From: Chloroflexota bacterium
GTDB taxonomy: Bacteria > Chloroflexota > Limnocylindria > QHBO01
NCBI GenBank assembly: GCA_031177555.1
Contig: JAPSGM010000071.1
Location: 1 to 8,288 of the forward strand
Direction of reading: 5' to 3'
Length of the DNA: 8,288 nucleotides
Part shown: positions 1 to 5,599 of the stretch, in pieces
How the letters are laid out: every line of letters begins with the position of its first letter
How positions within the stretch are numbered: the stretch's first letter is position 1
The notes under the pieces: generated by a model
The model's input: the letters and a program-made list of their open reading frames with translations, nothing else
Told to the model about the DNA's origin: nothing
The model's database searches: none
Position numbers and translations under genes: made by a program

Positions 1-90
1 CTCACCTCGCTCGACGAGGTCAGCGGCCCGCCCGTGCTGCCCAAGCGCGGCGACGGGCTGTTCGACCGCCTGCGCGACATCTTCAGCTGA
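1..90 (+). CDS. dnaJ: DnaJ chaperone, C-terminal tail only (partial)
   Basis: An open frame enters from the left edge and ends at TGA 88-90, leaving 29 visible residues. They finish in KRGDGLFDRLRDIFS. DnaJ proteins characteristically end in a short basic/aromatic tail of the form (K/R)-G-x-F/L-F-D-K/R-x-K/R-D-x-F after the C-terminal substrate-binding domain, and this tail fits. The neighbour is the stronger argument: dnaJ directly before prmA and rsmE is a conserved order in Firmicutes and Chloroflexi. No J domain or zinc finger is visible because the gene begins outside the window. The stop is 14 nt before prmA, so the two are probably co-transcribed. The identification rests on tail and context, not on a diagnostic domain. 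Confidence 0.62.
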   Translation, partial: LTSLDEVSGPPVLPKRGDGLFDRLRDIFS

Positions 91-104
91 GCCCGCGCAC
101 GAGC

Positions 105-1010
105 ATGCGCTGGCTGGAGCTCACCGTAGAGACCGATGTCGAGGCGGTCGAGGCCGTCAGCGAGGTGCTCGGCCGGGTCGCCGCCGGGACCGCGGTTCGA
201 CCGACGCGCCTTATCCGCGACCCGTCGGACGAGCTGGCTGTGCGCGAGGATCGCACCGCTCCCTACGAGATCACCGCCCACATCCCGGACGATCCCGATG
301 CCGACGCGACGGTCGAGGCGACCGAGCGGGCGCTGTGGCACCTGCAGGCCTTCGGGCTCCGCCCGGTCGGCGAGCTGCGCGTCCGCGCCGTCGACGACGC
401 CGACTGGCTGGAGCGCTGGAAGGAGGGCCACGCGGCGCAGCGCATCGGCCGGGTGGTGATCGTGCCGTCATGGCTGGACGAGACGATCGGGCCCGATGAG
501 GTGGCGGTGCGCATGGATCCGGGCATGGCCTTCGGCACCGGCCTGCACCCGACCACCCGCGGCTGCCTGGCGCTCCTGCAGCGGGTCGGACCGATGCCGC
601 CGCGCGTCCTGGACGTCGGCTCCGGCTCCGGCATCCTGGCGCTGGCGGCGCTGCGGCTCGGCGCCGGGCAGGTGGACTGCCTGGACACCGATGCCGAAGC
701 CGTGCGCGCGACCCGCGCCAACGCCGAGGCCAACGGCCTGGCCGGGCAGGTGTCCGTGCGCCAGGGCACCCTGCCCGAGACGGCGTCGACGACGTATCCA
801 TTGATCCTGGCCAACCTCGTGGCGGCGGTGCTCGTGGAGCTGGCCCCGCGGCTGGCGGAACACCTCGAGCCGGGAGGGACGCTGATCGCCGGCGGCGTCA
901 TCGCGGAGCGGGCCGGCGAGGTGATGGCGGCGCTCGATGCCTCCGGTCTCGCCCTGGACGAGCGGCTGGACGACGGCGAGTGGGTTTCGTTGCGGCTGTC
1001 GCGGCCGTGA
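105..1010 (+). CDS. prmA: Ribosomal protein L11 methyltransferase PrmA
   Basis: PrmA is a SAM-dependent enzyme that trimethylates amino groups of ribosomal protein uL11 in the cytoplasm. The 301 aa match the family length. The N-terminal substrate-recognition domain (about 1-100) begins with the usual M-x-W-L-E-L opening. A linker WKEGHAAQRIGRVVIVPSW follows (105-123). The PrmA signature DPGMAFGTGLHPTT is at 138-151. SAM motif I, VLDVGSGSGILAL, is at 168-180. The acidic ribose-binding DTD is at 194-196, and the active-site region LANLVA is at 235-240. The ATG at 105 was chosen because it gives this family N-terminus and lies 14 nt after the dnaJ stop; no good Shine-Dalgarno is visible, which suggests coupling to dnaJ. 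The 3' end overlaps rsmE by 4 nt. Nothing appears truncated. Confidence 0.96.
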   Translation: MRWLELTVETDVEAVEAVSEVLGRVAAGTAVRPTRLIRDPSDELAVREDRTAPYEITAHIPDDPDADATVEATERALWHLQAFGLRPVGELRVRAVDDADWLERWKEGHAAQRIGRVVIVPSWLDETIGPDEVAVRMDPGMAFGTGLHPTTRGCLALLQRVGPMPPRVLDVGSGSGILALAALRLGAGQVDCLDTDAEAVRATRANAEANGLAGQVSVRQGTLPETASTTYPLILANLVAAVLVELAPRLAEHLEPGGTLIAGGVIAERAGEVMAALDASGLALDERLDDGEWVSLRLSRP

Positions 1011-1696
1011 CGCTGCACCGGTTCTTCGTCCTCGCCGAGGAGATGGCGGGCAGCCGCTTCCCCCTGCCGGACGGCATCGACCACCAGGTGCTGCGGGTGC
1101 TGCGCCTGCGGAGCGGCGACCGCTTCGTGCTGCTCGACGGGCTGGGCCAGGCGGTCACCTGCCGGCTGGAGGGCAGCGACTGCGTGGTGGAGGTGCGCGG
1201 CCGGGCCGGCGGCGAGCCGACCCATCGGCTGACGGTGTGGCAGGCATTGCTGCGGGGCGATCACCTGGAGCCGGTGATCCGCCATGCAACGGAGGTCGGC
1301 GTGTCCGAGTTCCGCCTCCTCGTCAGCGAGCGCTGCGTGGCGCGCGAGCTGTCGCCGCGCCGCCTGGAACGCCTGCGATCGGTGGCGCGCGAGGCTGCGG
1401 AGCAGTCCGAGCGCGGCCGCATTCCCGCGGTGGCCGAGCCGGTGCCGTTCTCGGACGCCGTGGCGTCCGGATCGGTCCTGCTGCTGGAGCGAACCGAGGG
1501 GCCGCGGCTCTCCGAGCTGGAGGCGCCGGAGGGCGTGGTCATCGGGCCCGAAGGAGGCTTCAGCCCGGACGAGGTCGCCGCGGCGGAGCGCGCGGGCATG
1601 GCGATCGCCGGCTTGGGGCCGCGGATCCTGCGCTCGGAGACGGTCGCCGTGGCGGCGGCGGCCGTGATCCTGTCGCGCACAGGCGACTTCGGGTAG
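1007..1696 (+). CDS. rsmE: 16S rRNA (uracil-1498-N3)-methyltransferase RsmE
   Basis: RsmE is a SPOUT-class (trefoil-knot) enzyme that makes m3U1498 in the decoding region of 16S rRNA. It has 229 aa from the GTG at 1007. An N-terminal PUA-like domain (about 1-68) starts HRFFV and contains HQVLRVLRLRSGD (26-38). The knot domain shows IRHATEVGVSEFRLL (91-105), SERCV (107-111), REAAEQSERGRIP (128-140), and the SAM-binding pair IGPEGGFSPDE (179-189) and LGPRILRSET (203-212), both intact. The GTG was preferred over an in-frame ATG at 980. It gives the family start M-x-x-H-R-F-F-V and forms a classic GTGA overlap with the prmA stop, implying translational coupling. One deviation: the family's usual lysine-rich K-G-(D/x)-K/R-(M/L)-E motif reads RGDHLEPV here (83-90). 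Confidence 0.95.
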   Translation: MTLHRFFVLAEEMAGSRFPLPDGIDHQVLRVLRLRSGDRFVLLDGLGQAVTCRLEGSDCVVEVRGRAGGEPTHRLTVWQALLRGDHLEPVIRHATEVGVSEFRLLVSERCVARELSPRRLERLRSVAREAAEQSERGRIPAVAEPVPFSDAVASGSVLLLERTEGPRLSELEAPEGVVIGPEGGFSPDEVAAAERAGMAIAGLGPRILRSETVAVAAAAVILSRTGDFG

Positions 1697-1995
1697 GCAG
1701 ATTGAACAGGCAGGGCCTTCGTTTCGCTCTCTGATGTGATCGGTCCAGGAAGGGCCGAAGCCACGGGAGCGTGGAGGGATGGGTGCAGGAGGAGTTGGTC
1801 CGCCAGGCGCAGCAGGCCTGCCCGATCCCGACCGGAACCGATGCCGGGGCGGCCCATCGGCCGCTCGGAACCCGCGATCTGCGGTCAGGACTGAGACGAT
1901 CGTCTGCGGGCCATTCCACGCAGCCCGGATTGAACCGCCGCCGGTCCGCGCCCAGCCGCTGGACCGATCCATCGCATTTCGCCTAGGCTGCGCCG
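1697..1995. other. 299-nt non-coding gap with multiple hairpins
   Basis: No convincing gene lies between rsmE and HIT: the open frames here are low-complexity and lack family features. The stretch is rich in self-complementary elements. CGGTCC/GGGCCG at 1741-1757 has an AGGAA loop and one G-U pair. CCACG/CGTGG at 1761-1774 has a GGAG tetraloop and follows only 3 nt later. A 10-bp palindrome GCAGGCCTGC lies at 1812-1821. CCGATG/CATCGG lies at 1838-1860, CCGC/GCGG at 1872-1884, and a perfect 12-bp palindrome AGACGATCGTCT at 1894-1905. None is followed by a T-tract, so none is a standard intrinsic terminator. I could not match the stretch to tRNA, SRP RNA, tmRNA, RNase P, 6S, T-box or a known riboswitch. 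The last ~36 nt hold the HIT promoter. Confidence 0.5.
1960..1989 (+). promoter_or_regulatory. Predicted promoter of the HIT gene (leaderless)
   Basis: A -35-like TGGACC (1960-1965), an 18-nt spacer and a -10 TAGGCT (1984-1989) are visible. Only 6 nt separate the -10 box from the ATG at 1996, so transcription should begin at or next to the start codon. No Shine-Dalgarno is present. This is the geometry known for leaderless genes in Deinococcus and Actinobacteria (TANNNT just upstream of the ATG). Confidence 0.6.
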
Positions 1996-2346
1996 ATGGC
2001 CGACCGCGACCCCGACTGCCTCTTCTGCAAGATAGTGGCGGGCGAGATCCCGTCCGAAATCGTGTTCTCCAACGACCACGTCGTCGTGTTCCGCGACGCG
2101 AACCCCAAGGCGCCGACCCACGTGCTCGCCGTCCCGCGCCGGCACGTCGCCTCCGCCGCCGACCTGACCGATGCCGATGGTGACCTGCTGGCCGCGCTCT
2201 TTGGCGCCATGCGGAGGGTGGCCGCGGATGTCGGCCTACGCGGCTACCGGATCGCCACGAACGTCGGGGCGGAGGCGGGACAGAGCGTGTTCCACCTCCA
2301 CTTCCACCTGCTCGGCGGCCGGCCGATGAGCTGGCCGCCCGGCTGA
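1996..2346 (+). CDS. HIT-family (HINT-like) nucleotide hydrolase
   Basis: This is a small cytoplasmic histidine-triad protein of 116 aa, the usual HINT-branch length. Family members hydrolyse nucleotide phosphoramidates or aminoacyl-/acyl-AMP; the in vivo substrate here cannot be read from sequence. The zinc-type pair CLFC is at 8-11, with H50 in the segment VPRRHV (47-51 plus flank). The catalytic triad QSVFHLHFHLLGGRP is at 96-110, with H100, H102 and H104. The C-terminus MSWPPG matches the W-P-P-G end of bacterial HINT proteins. The ATG gives the typical opening ...D-C-L-F-C-K-I-V-x-G-E-I-P. It stands alone between two non-coding stretches and has its own promoter, so it is probably monocistronic. 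HIT genes sit after rsmE in many Actinobacteria too. Confidence 0.95.
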   Translation: MADRDPDCLFCKIVAGEIPSEIVFSNDHVVVFRDANPKAPTHVLAVPRRHVASAADLTDADGDLLAALFGAMRRVAADVGLRGYRIATNVGAEAGQSVFHLHFHLLGGRPMSWPPG

Positions 2347-2578
2347 GGCGATGACGACGCGGAGCAATGCCGTCCCACTCGCCCTAGCCAGTGCGCGGCT
2401 GAACCGACCACGGAACCCCGCGTACCGGCGTGGCCGGTGGTTTCCCGCGTCAATCAAGCCGCGAGCTGGCTGAACCGGCCCCGGAGGGGGGCATCCCGCG
2501 GATCGATCGGCCGCTCCTGCGTTGGGTCAGCCACCGGCTGGCTGATCTGGTGAGCGGGCCGCCCGGCTGGCCGGCGCG
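2347..2578. other. Non-coding gap between HIT and the rpsU promoter
   Basis: No gene was found on either strand over the full 363 nt from the HIT stop to the rpsU start. The first 232 nt hold a small inverted repeat ACCGG/CCGGT at 2423-2437 and the 10-bp direct repeat GGCTGAACCG at 2397-2406 and 2468-2477, 71 nt apart. A larger hairpin at 2522-2550 is listed separately. No tRNA fold could be assembled, and no riboswitch core was recognised. Confidence 0.45.
2522..2550 (+). terminator. Hairpin upstream of the rpsU promoter (possible HIT terminator, no T-tract)
   Basis: TCAGCCA (2527-2533) pairs perfectly with TGGCTGA (2539-2545) across a CCGGC loop. G-U and G-C pairs extend the stem outwards to 2522-2550. 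The position, between the HIT stop and the rpsU -35 box, suits transcription termination or insulation. There is no downstream T-run, so classical intrinsic termination is unlikely and the role is uncertain. Confidence 0.3.
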
Positions 2579-2607
2579 TTGACCCCCTGCAACCCCGCTG
2601 CTAGACT
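2579..2607 (+). promoter_or_regulatory. Predicted rpsU promoter
   Basis: TTGACC at 2579-2584, a 17-nt spacer and TAGACT at 2602-2607 form the best housekeeping-type promoter in the window. The predicted start near 2614 leaves a leader of about 95 nt before rpsU. It probably drives rpsU, yqeY and pgpH together. Confidence 0.72.
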
Positions 2608-2636
2608 CCGCGGGCTTGTGCGCCGGGTTGGCGTTC

Positions 2637-2654
2637 GGCAGGCGTGCGCTTGCC
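2637..2654 (+). promoter_or_regulatory. Hairpin in the rpsU 5' leader
   Basis: GGCAGGC (2637-2643) pairs with GCTTGCC (2648-2654), one G-U included, around a GTGC loop. It lies about 40 nt before the rpsU Shine-Dalgarno in the predicted untranslated leader. Ribosomal-protein leaders often fold into autoregulatory structures; that role is inference here. Confidence 0.35.
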
Positions 2655-2691
2655 CATCGGTCCGACCGTGAGATCGGCGCGACGACGAAGC

Positions 2692-2701
2692 AGAGAGGAG
2701 G
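2692..2701 (+). promoter_or_regulatory. Strong ribosome binding site that sets the rpsU TTG start
   Basis: AGAGAGGAGG ends 8 nt before TTG 2710-2712. This spacing and the match to the anti-Shine-Dalgarno decide for the TTG over the in-frame GTG at 2644, which has no such site. Confidence 0.8.
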
Positions 2702-2709
2702 CGAGACGT

Positions 2710-2886
2710 TTGGCAGAGGTCCGCGTGGGCGAGAACGAGACGTTCGAGAGCGCGCTGCGCCGCTTCAACAAGAAGATCCAGCAGTCGGGAATCCTGGCTG
2801 AGGCGCGGCGCCGCGAGCACTACGAGAAGCCCAGCGTGAAGCGCAAGCGCAAGGAAGCCAAGAAGCGGAAGGTTACCCGCGCGTAG
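2710..2886 (+). CDS. rpsU: 30S ribosomal protein bS21
   Basis: bS21 is a small basic protein of the 30S platform near the anti-Shine-Dalgarno end of 16S rRNA; it helps initiation on structured mRNAs. It has 58 aa from the TTG start, the expected length. The sequence opens AEVRVGENETFESALRRFNK (2-21), then continues with KIQQSGILAEARRREHYEKP (22-41), both characteristic of the family, and ends in a lysine/arginine tail (44-58). Extending to the GTG at 2644 would add 22 arginine-rich residues foreign to the family. The TTG start, a strong Shine-Dalgarno and a dedicated promoter suggest tuned expression. rpsU followed by yqeY is the conserved Firmicutes-type order. Actinobacteria usually lack rpsU, which argues against that phylum. 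Confidence 0.95.
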   Translation: MAEVRVGENETFESALRRFNKKIQQSGILAEARRREHYEKPSVKRKRKEAKKRKVTRA

Positions 2887-2967
2887 TTCGCCAGACGCTC
2901 ACTCCAGGAACCGCGGGCCCGGTCCATCCGTCCAGACCAGACCGATGACGCCCGCCAGCCCCATCCG

Positions 2968-3417
2968 ATGACGCTCCAGATGCGAATCGAGTCCGCCATG
3001 CGCGACGCGATGCGCGCCCGCGACCAGCGGCGCACGTCCACGCTGCGCATGGCGATGGCGGCTGCCCAGAACCGGCGGATCGAGCTGGGGCGTGACCTGA
3101 CCGACGATGACATGATCGACGTGCTCGGCCGCCAGGTGAAGCAGCGCCGCGAGTCGATCGAGCAGTTCCGTGCCGGCGGCCGCGAGGAGATGGCGCGGGG
3201 CGAGGAGGCGGAGGCGGAGATCCTGGCCGAGTTCCTGCCCGAGCAGCTGTCCGAGGCCGAGCTGGCCCGGCTGATCGAGGAGACGGTGGCCTCGACGGGC
3301 GCCTCCGGCCCGGGCGACATGGGTCGGGTCATGGGGGCGCTGATGCCACGCACCCGGGGTCGCGCGGATGGCAGGCTCGCGTCCGAGCTCGTCCGTCGCA
3401 GGTTGGGCGGCGACTAG
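2968..3417 (+). CDS. yqeY: GatB/YqeY domain protein
   Basis: This 149-aa cytoplasmic protein is homologous to the tail domain of the GatB amidotransferase subunit, but lacks the GatB catalytic body. Its role as a stand-alone protein is not settled; a tRNA- or translation-linked function is proposed from the GatB relation. Features: a helical N-terminus with STLRMAMAAAQNRRIEL (24-40), LTDDD (44-48), the family signature VKQRRESIEQFRAGGRE (57-73), EILAEFLPEQLSEAEL (84-99) and a C-terminal GPGDMGRVMGALMP (114-127). Length and layout match the family. The ATG at 2968 gives the usual M-x-L-x-x-R-I opening; no clear Shine-Dalgarno precedes it. It lies 81 nt after rpsU and ends 2 nt before pgpH, so all three probably share the rpsU promoter. 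Confidence 0.94.
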   Translation: MTLQMRIESAMRDAMRARDQRRTSTLRMAMAAAQNRRIELGRDLTDDDMIDVLGRQVKQRRESIEQFRAGGREEMARGEEAEAEILAEFLPEQLSEAELARLIEETVASTGASGPGDMGRVMGALMPRTRGRADGRLASELVRRRLGGD

Positions 3418-3419
3418 GC

Positions 3420-5540
3420 GTGTTCATCCCCCGCACGCTGGCGGAGACGGAGCTCGGGCGCGGCCGCGGGCCGTGGGTCCGGGCACTCATCGTGGGGATC
3501 CTGCTCGCCCTGGCGCTGTGGGCCATCACCTCGCTGAGCATCACCGCCGGCCAGGTGGAGTTCGAGGTCGGCGACGTGGCCCAGTCCGACATCAGCGCGC
3601 CGCGGACCATCAGCTTCGTGTCCACCTCGCAGACGGAGGAGCGGCAGGAGGCCGCGGCCGACACCGTGCCGCCGCAGTACGTGCCGATCGCGCCGCGCGC
3701 CGACGTCCGCGACACCCAGCTGCGCGACTACGACGCCACCGTCAACGTCATCAGCAACGTCCTGCGCCAGCGTGACGAGGGCGACCTGCCCGCCGCCGAC
3801 GTCCCGGAGGAGCTGGCGCGGGTCGTCCCCGAGCTGAGCAGCGTTCACCACGCGCTCCTGCAGAACATGCCGCTGGACGACTGGGAGAACCTGGTGGCCG
3901 CCGCGGGCCGCGACGTGCTGGACGCCGCCATGTCCGGGTCGGTCCGCGACGAGGAGCTGGCCGAGGTGCGGACCGAGGTCCGCAACAACATCACCAACGA
4001 CCTGGCGCCCGAGGAGCGCGATCTCGCCGGGGAGCTGGCGGCGATGATGGTGGTCGCCAACGAGATCTTCTCGCTGGAGGAGACCGAGGCGGCGCGCCAG
4101 GCGGCCCGTGACGAGGTGGAGCCGGTGGTCGTGTCGGTGACCCAGGACGAGAGCGTGGTGCGCGCCGGCGAGGTGATCCAGCCGCTCCACCTCGAGAAGC
4201 TCCGGCAGCTGGGGCTGACCCAGCCGCGCATGGAGGCCTCGACCCTGGCCGGCAACGCGGTGGTGGCGGGCCTGGTGGCCAGCCTGCTGGTCGGCTTCCT
4301 GTGGCGCTTCGAGCCCAAGATCTGGTTCCGCAACCGCTCGCTGCTGCTGTTCATGCTGGCGCTGCTGATGACCGCGGTGGCCATGCGCATCGCGGCCGAC
4401 AGGACGCTGTGGACGTACGTGGTGCCGACCGCGGCGACCGTCCTGCTGGCCGCCATCCTGCTGGACGGGGCGGCCGGCGCGGCGATGGCCGTGACCCTGG
4501 CGGTGCTGGCCGGGCTCATGAACTCCGGCTCGCTGCAGCCGTCAATCTACACGCTGGCCGGCGGCGTGGCCGCACTGACCTCGATCATCGGCGCCGAACG
4601 GCTGAACGCGTTCGTGCGCGCCGGCGTGGTGCTGGCCCTGACCAACATCGCCGTGCTCGCCGCATTCGTCCTGCTCGAGCAGCGGGATGTCGCCGCGCTG
4701 GCGCAGGGGATGGCCGCCGGCACGGTGAACGCCGGCCTGTCCGTGGTGCTGGCGGTCGGATCCTTCGCGGTGATCGGCAACCTGTTCGGGATCATGACCG
4801 TGTTCCAGCTGCTGGAGCTGGCCAACCCCTCGTCCCGGTTGCTGCGCCGCCTGCTGCTCGAGACACCCGGCACCTACCACCACAGCGTCATGGTCGGCAA
4901 CCTGGCCGAGCGCGCGGCGGAGACCATCGGCGCCGACCCACTGCTGGCGCGCGTGGCGGCCTACTACCACGACATCGGCAAGATGAAGAACCCGTTGGCC
5001 TTCATCGAGAACCAGGCGGGGGCGCGCAACATCCACGACGAGCTGACCGCGGAGGTGAGCGCCCGGATCATCGCCAGCCACATCCGCGACGGCATCGACC
5101 TGGCGTACGAGCACGGCCTGCCGGTGCAGATCACCGGCTTCCTGCCGCAGCACCACGGCACCAGCGTGATGAGCTACTTCTACGGCAAGGCGCTGCAGGA
5201 GGTGGGCGGCAACGAGGAGCTCGTCGACCGCAACGCCTTCCGCTACCCGGGCCCCAAGCCGCAGAGCCGAGAGGCCGCCATCCTGATGCTGGCAGACGGC
5301 GTGGAGGCATCGGTCCGGTCGCTGGACGACAAGGACGAGGCGAGCATCCGCGCCATGGTCGACCGCATCGTCGACGCGCGGCTCGAGGACGGGCAGCTGG
5401 ACGACGCGGACCTCACCCTGAAGAACATCGCCCAGATCAAGGAGGCCTTCGTCCAGCAGCTGCTGGGCATGTACCACAGCCGGATCAAGTACCCCGACAA
5501 CGTGGTCCCGCTGGAGCAGCAGCGCCGCGAGCAGGCCTGA
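3420..5540 (+). CDS. pgpH: 7TM-HD cyclic-di-AMP phosphodiesterase, PgpH family
   Basis: PgpH-type proteins hydrolyse c-di-AMP to pApA at the inner face of the membrane and so tune potassium, osmotic and wall homeostasis. The protein has 706 aa, a normal length. A first membrane helix lies at about 19-41. An extracytoplasmic 7TMR-HDED domain (about 43-275) starts EVGDVAQSDISAPRTI (49-64). Seven membrane segments lie at roughly 276-296, 307-324, 331-348, 350-367, 376-391, 399-419 and 435-462. A C-terminal HD domain follows, with TYHHS (485-489), YHDIGK (516-521, H517/D518), ASHI (552-555), PQHHGT (577-581 plus flank, H578/H579) and LADGVEA (624-630, D626): a complete metal-binding set. The GTG start is 2 nt after the yqeY stop, implying coupled translation. 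Firmicutes also place pgpH directly before ybeY; the phoH usually nearby is absent. c-di-AMP specificity is inferred from family. Confidence 0.93.
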   Translation: MFIPRTLAETELGRGRGPWVRALIVGILLALALWAITSLSITAGQVEFEVGDVAQSDISAPRTISFVSTSQTEERQEAAADTVPPQYVPIAPRADVRDTQLRDYDATVNVISNVLRQRDEGDLPAADVPEELARVVPELSSVHHALLQNMPLDDWENLVAAAGRDVLDAAMSGSVRDEELAEVRTEVRNNITNDLAPEERDLAGELAAMMVVANEIFSLEETEAARQAARDEVEPVVVSVTQDESVVRAGEVIQPLHLEKLRQLGLTQPRMEASTLAGNAVVAGLVASLLVGFLWRFEPKIWFRNRSLLLFMLALLMTAVAMRIAADRTLWTYVVPTAATVLLAAILLDGAAGAAMAVTLAVLAGLMNSGSLQPSIYTLAGGVAALTSIIGAERLNAFVRAGVVLALTNIAVLAAFVLLEQRDVAALAQGMAAGTVNAGLSVVLAVGSFAVIGNLFGIMTVFQLLELANPSSRLLRRLLLETPGTYHHSVMVGNLAERAAETIGADPLLARVAAYYHDIGKMKNPLAFIENQAGARNIHDELTAEVSARIIASHIRDGIDLAYEHGLPVQITGFLPQHHGTSVMSYFYGKALQEVGGNEELVDRNAFRYPGPKPQSREAAILMLADGVEASVRSLDDKDEASIRAMVDRIVDARLEDGQLDDADLTLKNIAQIKEAFVQQLLGMYHSRIKYPDNVVPLEQQRREQA

Positions 5541-5561
5541 GCCGATCCCGCCTCGTCATCC

Positions 5562-5590
5562 TTGAGTGCGCCCAACCGGTGCCCTAGGAT
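5562..5590 (+). promoter_or_regulatory. Predicted promoter of ybeY (near-leaderless)
   Basis: TTGAGT at 5562-5567, a 17-nt spacer and TAGGAT at 5585-5590 lie in the 59-nt gap after pgpH. The -10 box ends 9 nt before the ATG at 5600, so the mRNA should start within a few nucleotides of the start codon. It would give ybeY expression independent of pgpH. Confidence 0.65.
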
Positions 5591-5599
5591 GGGTGCCAC

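Noticed and set aside
980..1006. ATG at 980 as the rsmE start
   Set aside because: It adds nine non-family residues inside prmA; the GTG at 1007 gives the standard N-terminus and a 4-nt overlap.
1741..1830. SAM-I riboswitch, SRP RNA or T-box suggested by GGAGGGA- and AGGAAGG-like words
   Set aside because: The other conserved core words of each family are absent.
1925..1950. tRNA-like T-loop on the minus strand (GGTTCAATCC)
   Set aside because: The T-stem has G-G mismatches and no matching acceptor strand lies at the required distance.
263..1972. 569-residue open frame on the minus strand across prmA and rsmE
   Set aside because: High-GC antisense artefact: it runs opposite two genes with intact family motifs, is low-complexity and shows no domain.
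1771..1986. 71-codon frame in the rsmE-HIT gap
   Set aside because: GTG start without a properly spaced ribosome site, arginine/serine-rich low-complexity sequence, and it runs into the HIT promoter.
2644..2709. GTG at 2644 as the rpsU start
   Set aside because: It would add 22 residues foreign to bS21; the AGAGAGGAGG site is 8 nt before the TTG at 2710, which gives the family N-terminus.
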